From Caldilineaceae bacterium (GTDB lineage: Bacteria > Chloroflexota > Anaerolineae > Caldilineales > Caldilineaceae), in the NCBI GenBank assembly GCA_018003515.1, contig JAGNDO010000031.1:5265-57132 (forward strand): DNA of 51,868 nucleotides, written 5' to 3'. Positions 51,846-51,868 of the stretch are shown here, in pieces. A program made the position numbers and the translations under genes. The notes below the pieces were generated by a model. The model saw only the letters and a program-made list of their open reading frames with translations. It was not told the origin of the DNA and did not search any database. Numbering within the stretch: position 1 is the stretch's first letter; every line of letters begins with the position of its first letter.

Positions 51846-51868
51846 GATGGATTGATGGGGCTTCTGCA
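51761..51868 (+). mobile_element. Candidate left end of an insertion element interrupting the FG-GAP gene
   Basis: At 51761 the sequence changes from repeat-coding to TGACACGGGG..., followed by two direct copies of AAAAGTGGGAG (51787-51797 and 51807-51817, 20 nt apart). Then GGAGG and ATG at 51825 start a plus-strand frame. Spaced subterminal repeats before a first gene resemble transposase-binding sites at IS ends. The right end lies outside the window, so the family cannot be told. Confidence 0.5.
51825..51868 (+). CDS. Start of a possible transposase or element-encoded gene, cut by window
   Basis: ATG at 51825 with GGAGG 6 nt upstream opens a frame reading 'MSTGLTHDGLMGLL' to the window edge. 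Only 14 codons are visible, so the product cannot be identified. Its position behind the subterminal repeats suggests an element gene. Confidence 0.35.
   Translation, partial: MSTGLTHDGLMGLL

Noticed and set aside
1-51868. tRNA, rRNA or riboswitch genes
   Set aside because: Intergenic regions were read for cloverleaf-like or conserved RNA elements and none was convincing without a covariance search.

Overview
The window looks like a piece of a Chloroflexota (Anaerolineae/Caldilineae-type) chromosome. The evidence is indirect: GC-rich coding sequence with some GTG starts, LAAC-lipobox solute-binding proteins followed by Val/Glu-rich stalks, large secreted beta-helix, PPC and FG-GAP proteins, a C-terminal 'YLPMLLR' tail, and many intergenic palindromes built from iterated 7-10 nt units. 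No rRNA, tRNA or CRISPR array was seen.

Layout. 1-12050: a cut-off VUT/queuosine-precursor transporter (minus), carB with two in-frame palindromic insertions, a DppB-like permease overlapping a DppC-like permease fused to an extracytoplasmic PQQ-like beta-propeller, several small accessory genes (a retropepsin-like protease pair, a regulator-like protein plus a broken HNH nuclease), a LmbE-type deacetylase, a DUF1992 protein and argH. 12051-30335: a long peptide-transport region with two complete Dpp/Opp ABC systems. System A runs ATPase-ATPase-binding protein-permease-permease. System B runs binding protein-permease-permease-ATPase-ATPase. Two further family 5 binding proteins follow. The binding protein of system B (19105-21057) appears to be circularly permuted: its C-terminal lobe precedes its N-terminal lobe. 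30336-40521: Nudix hydrolase, a stand-alone double-RAM (Lrp/AsnC ligand-binding) protein, a secreted PPC-repeat protein, a PEP-utilising-enzyme relative without the catalytic His, an MFS transporter, and a translationally coupled pair of alanine dehydrogenase and acetyl-CoA hydrolase/transferase. 40522-51868: repeats, a 1532-residue secreted beta-helix protein, a long-chain acyl-CoA ligase, a remnant carrying a distinctive C-terminal tail, a compact tail-collar protein, and a 12-repeat FG-GAP surface protein with the same tail. The 5' end of that last gene seems to be interrupted by the left end of an insertion element at the window edge.

Taken together, this suggests a peptide-scavenging heterotroph. 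The Dpp systems would import peptides, alanine dehydrogenase, the CoA-transferase and acyl-CoA ligase would process amino-acid and fatty-acid carbon, and large surface proteins would face the environment. The observations most worth following are the permuted binding protein, the permease-propeller fusion, the palindromes inserted in frame in carB, and the duplicated 'YTPPAI...LETRAGS' tail.
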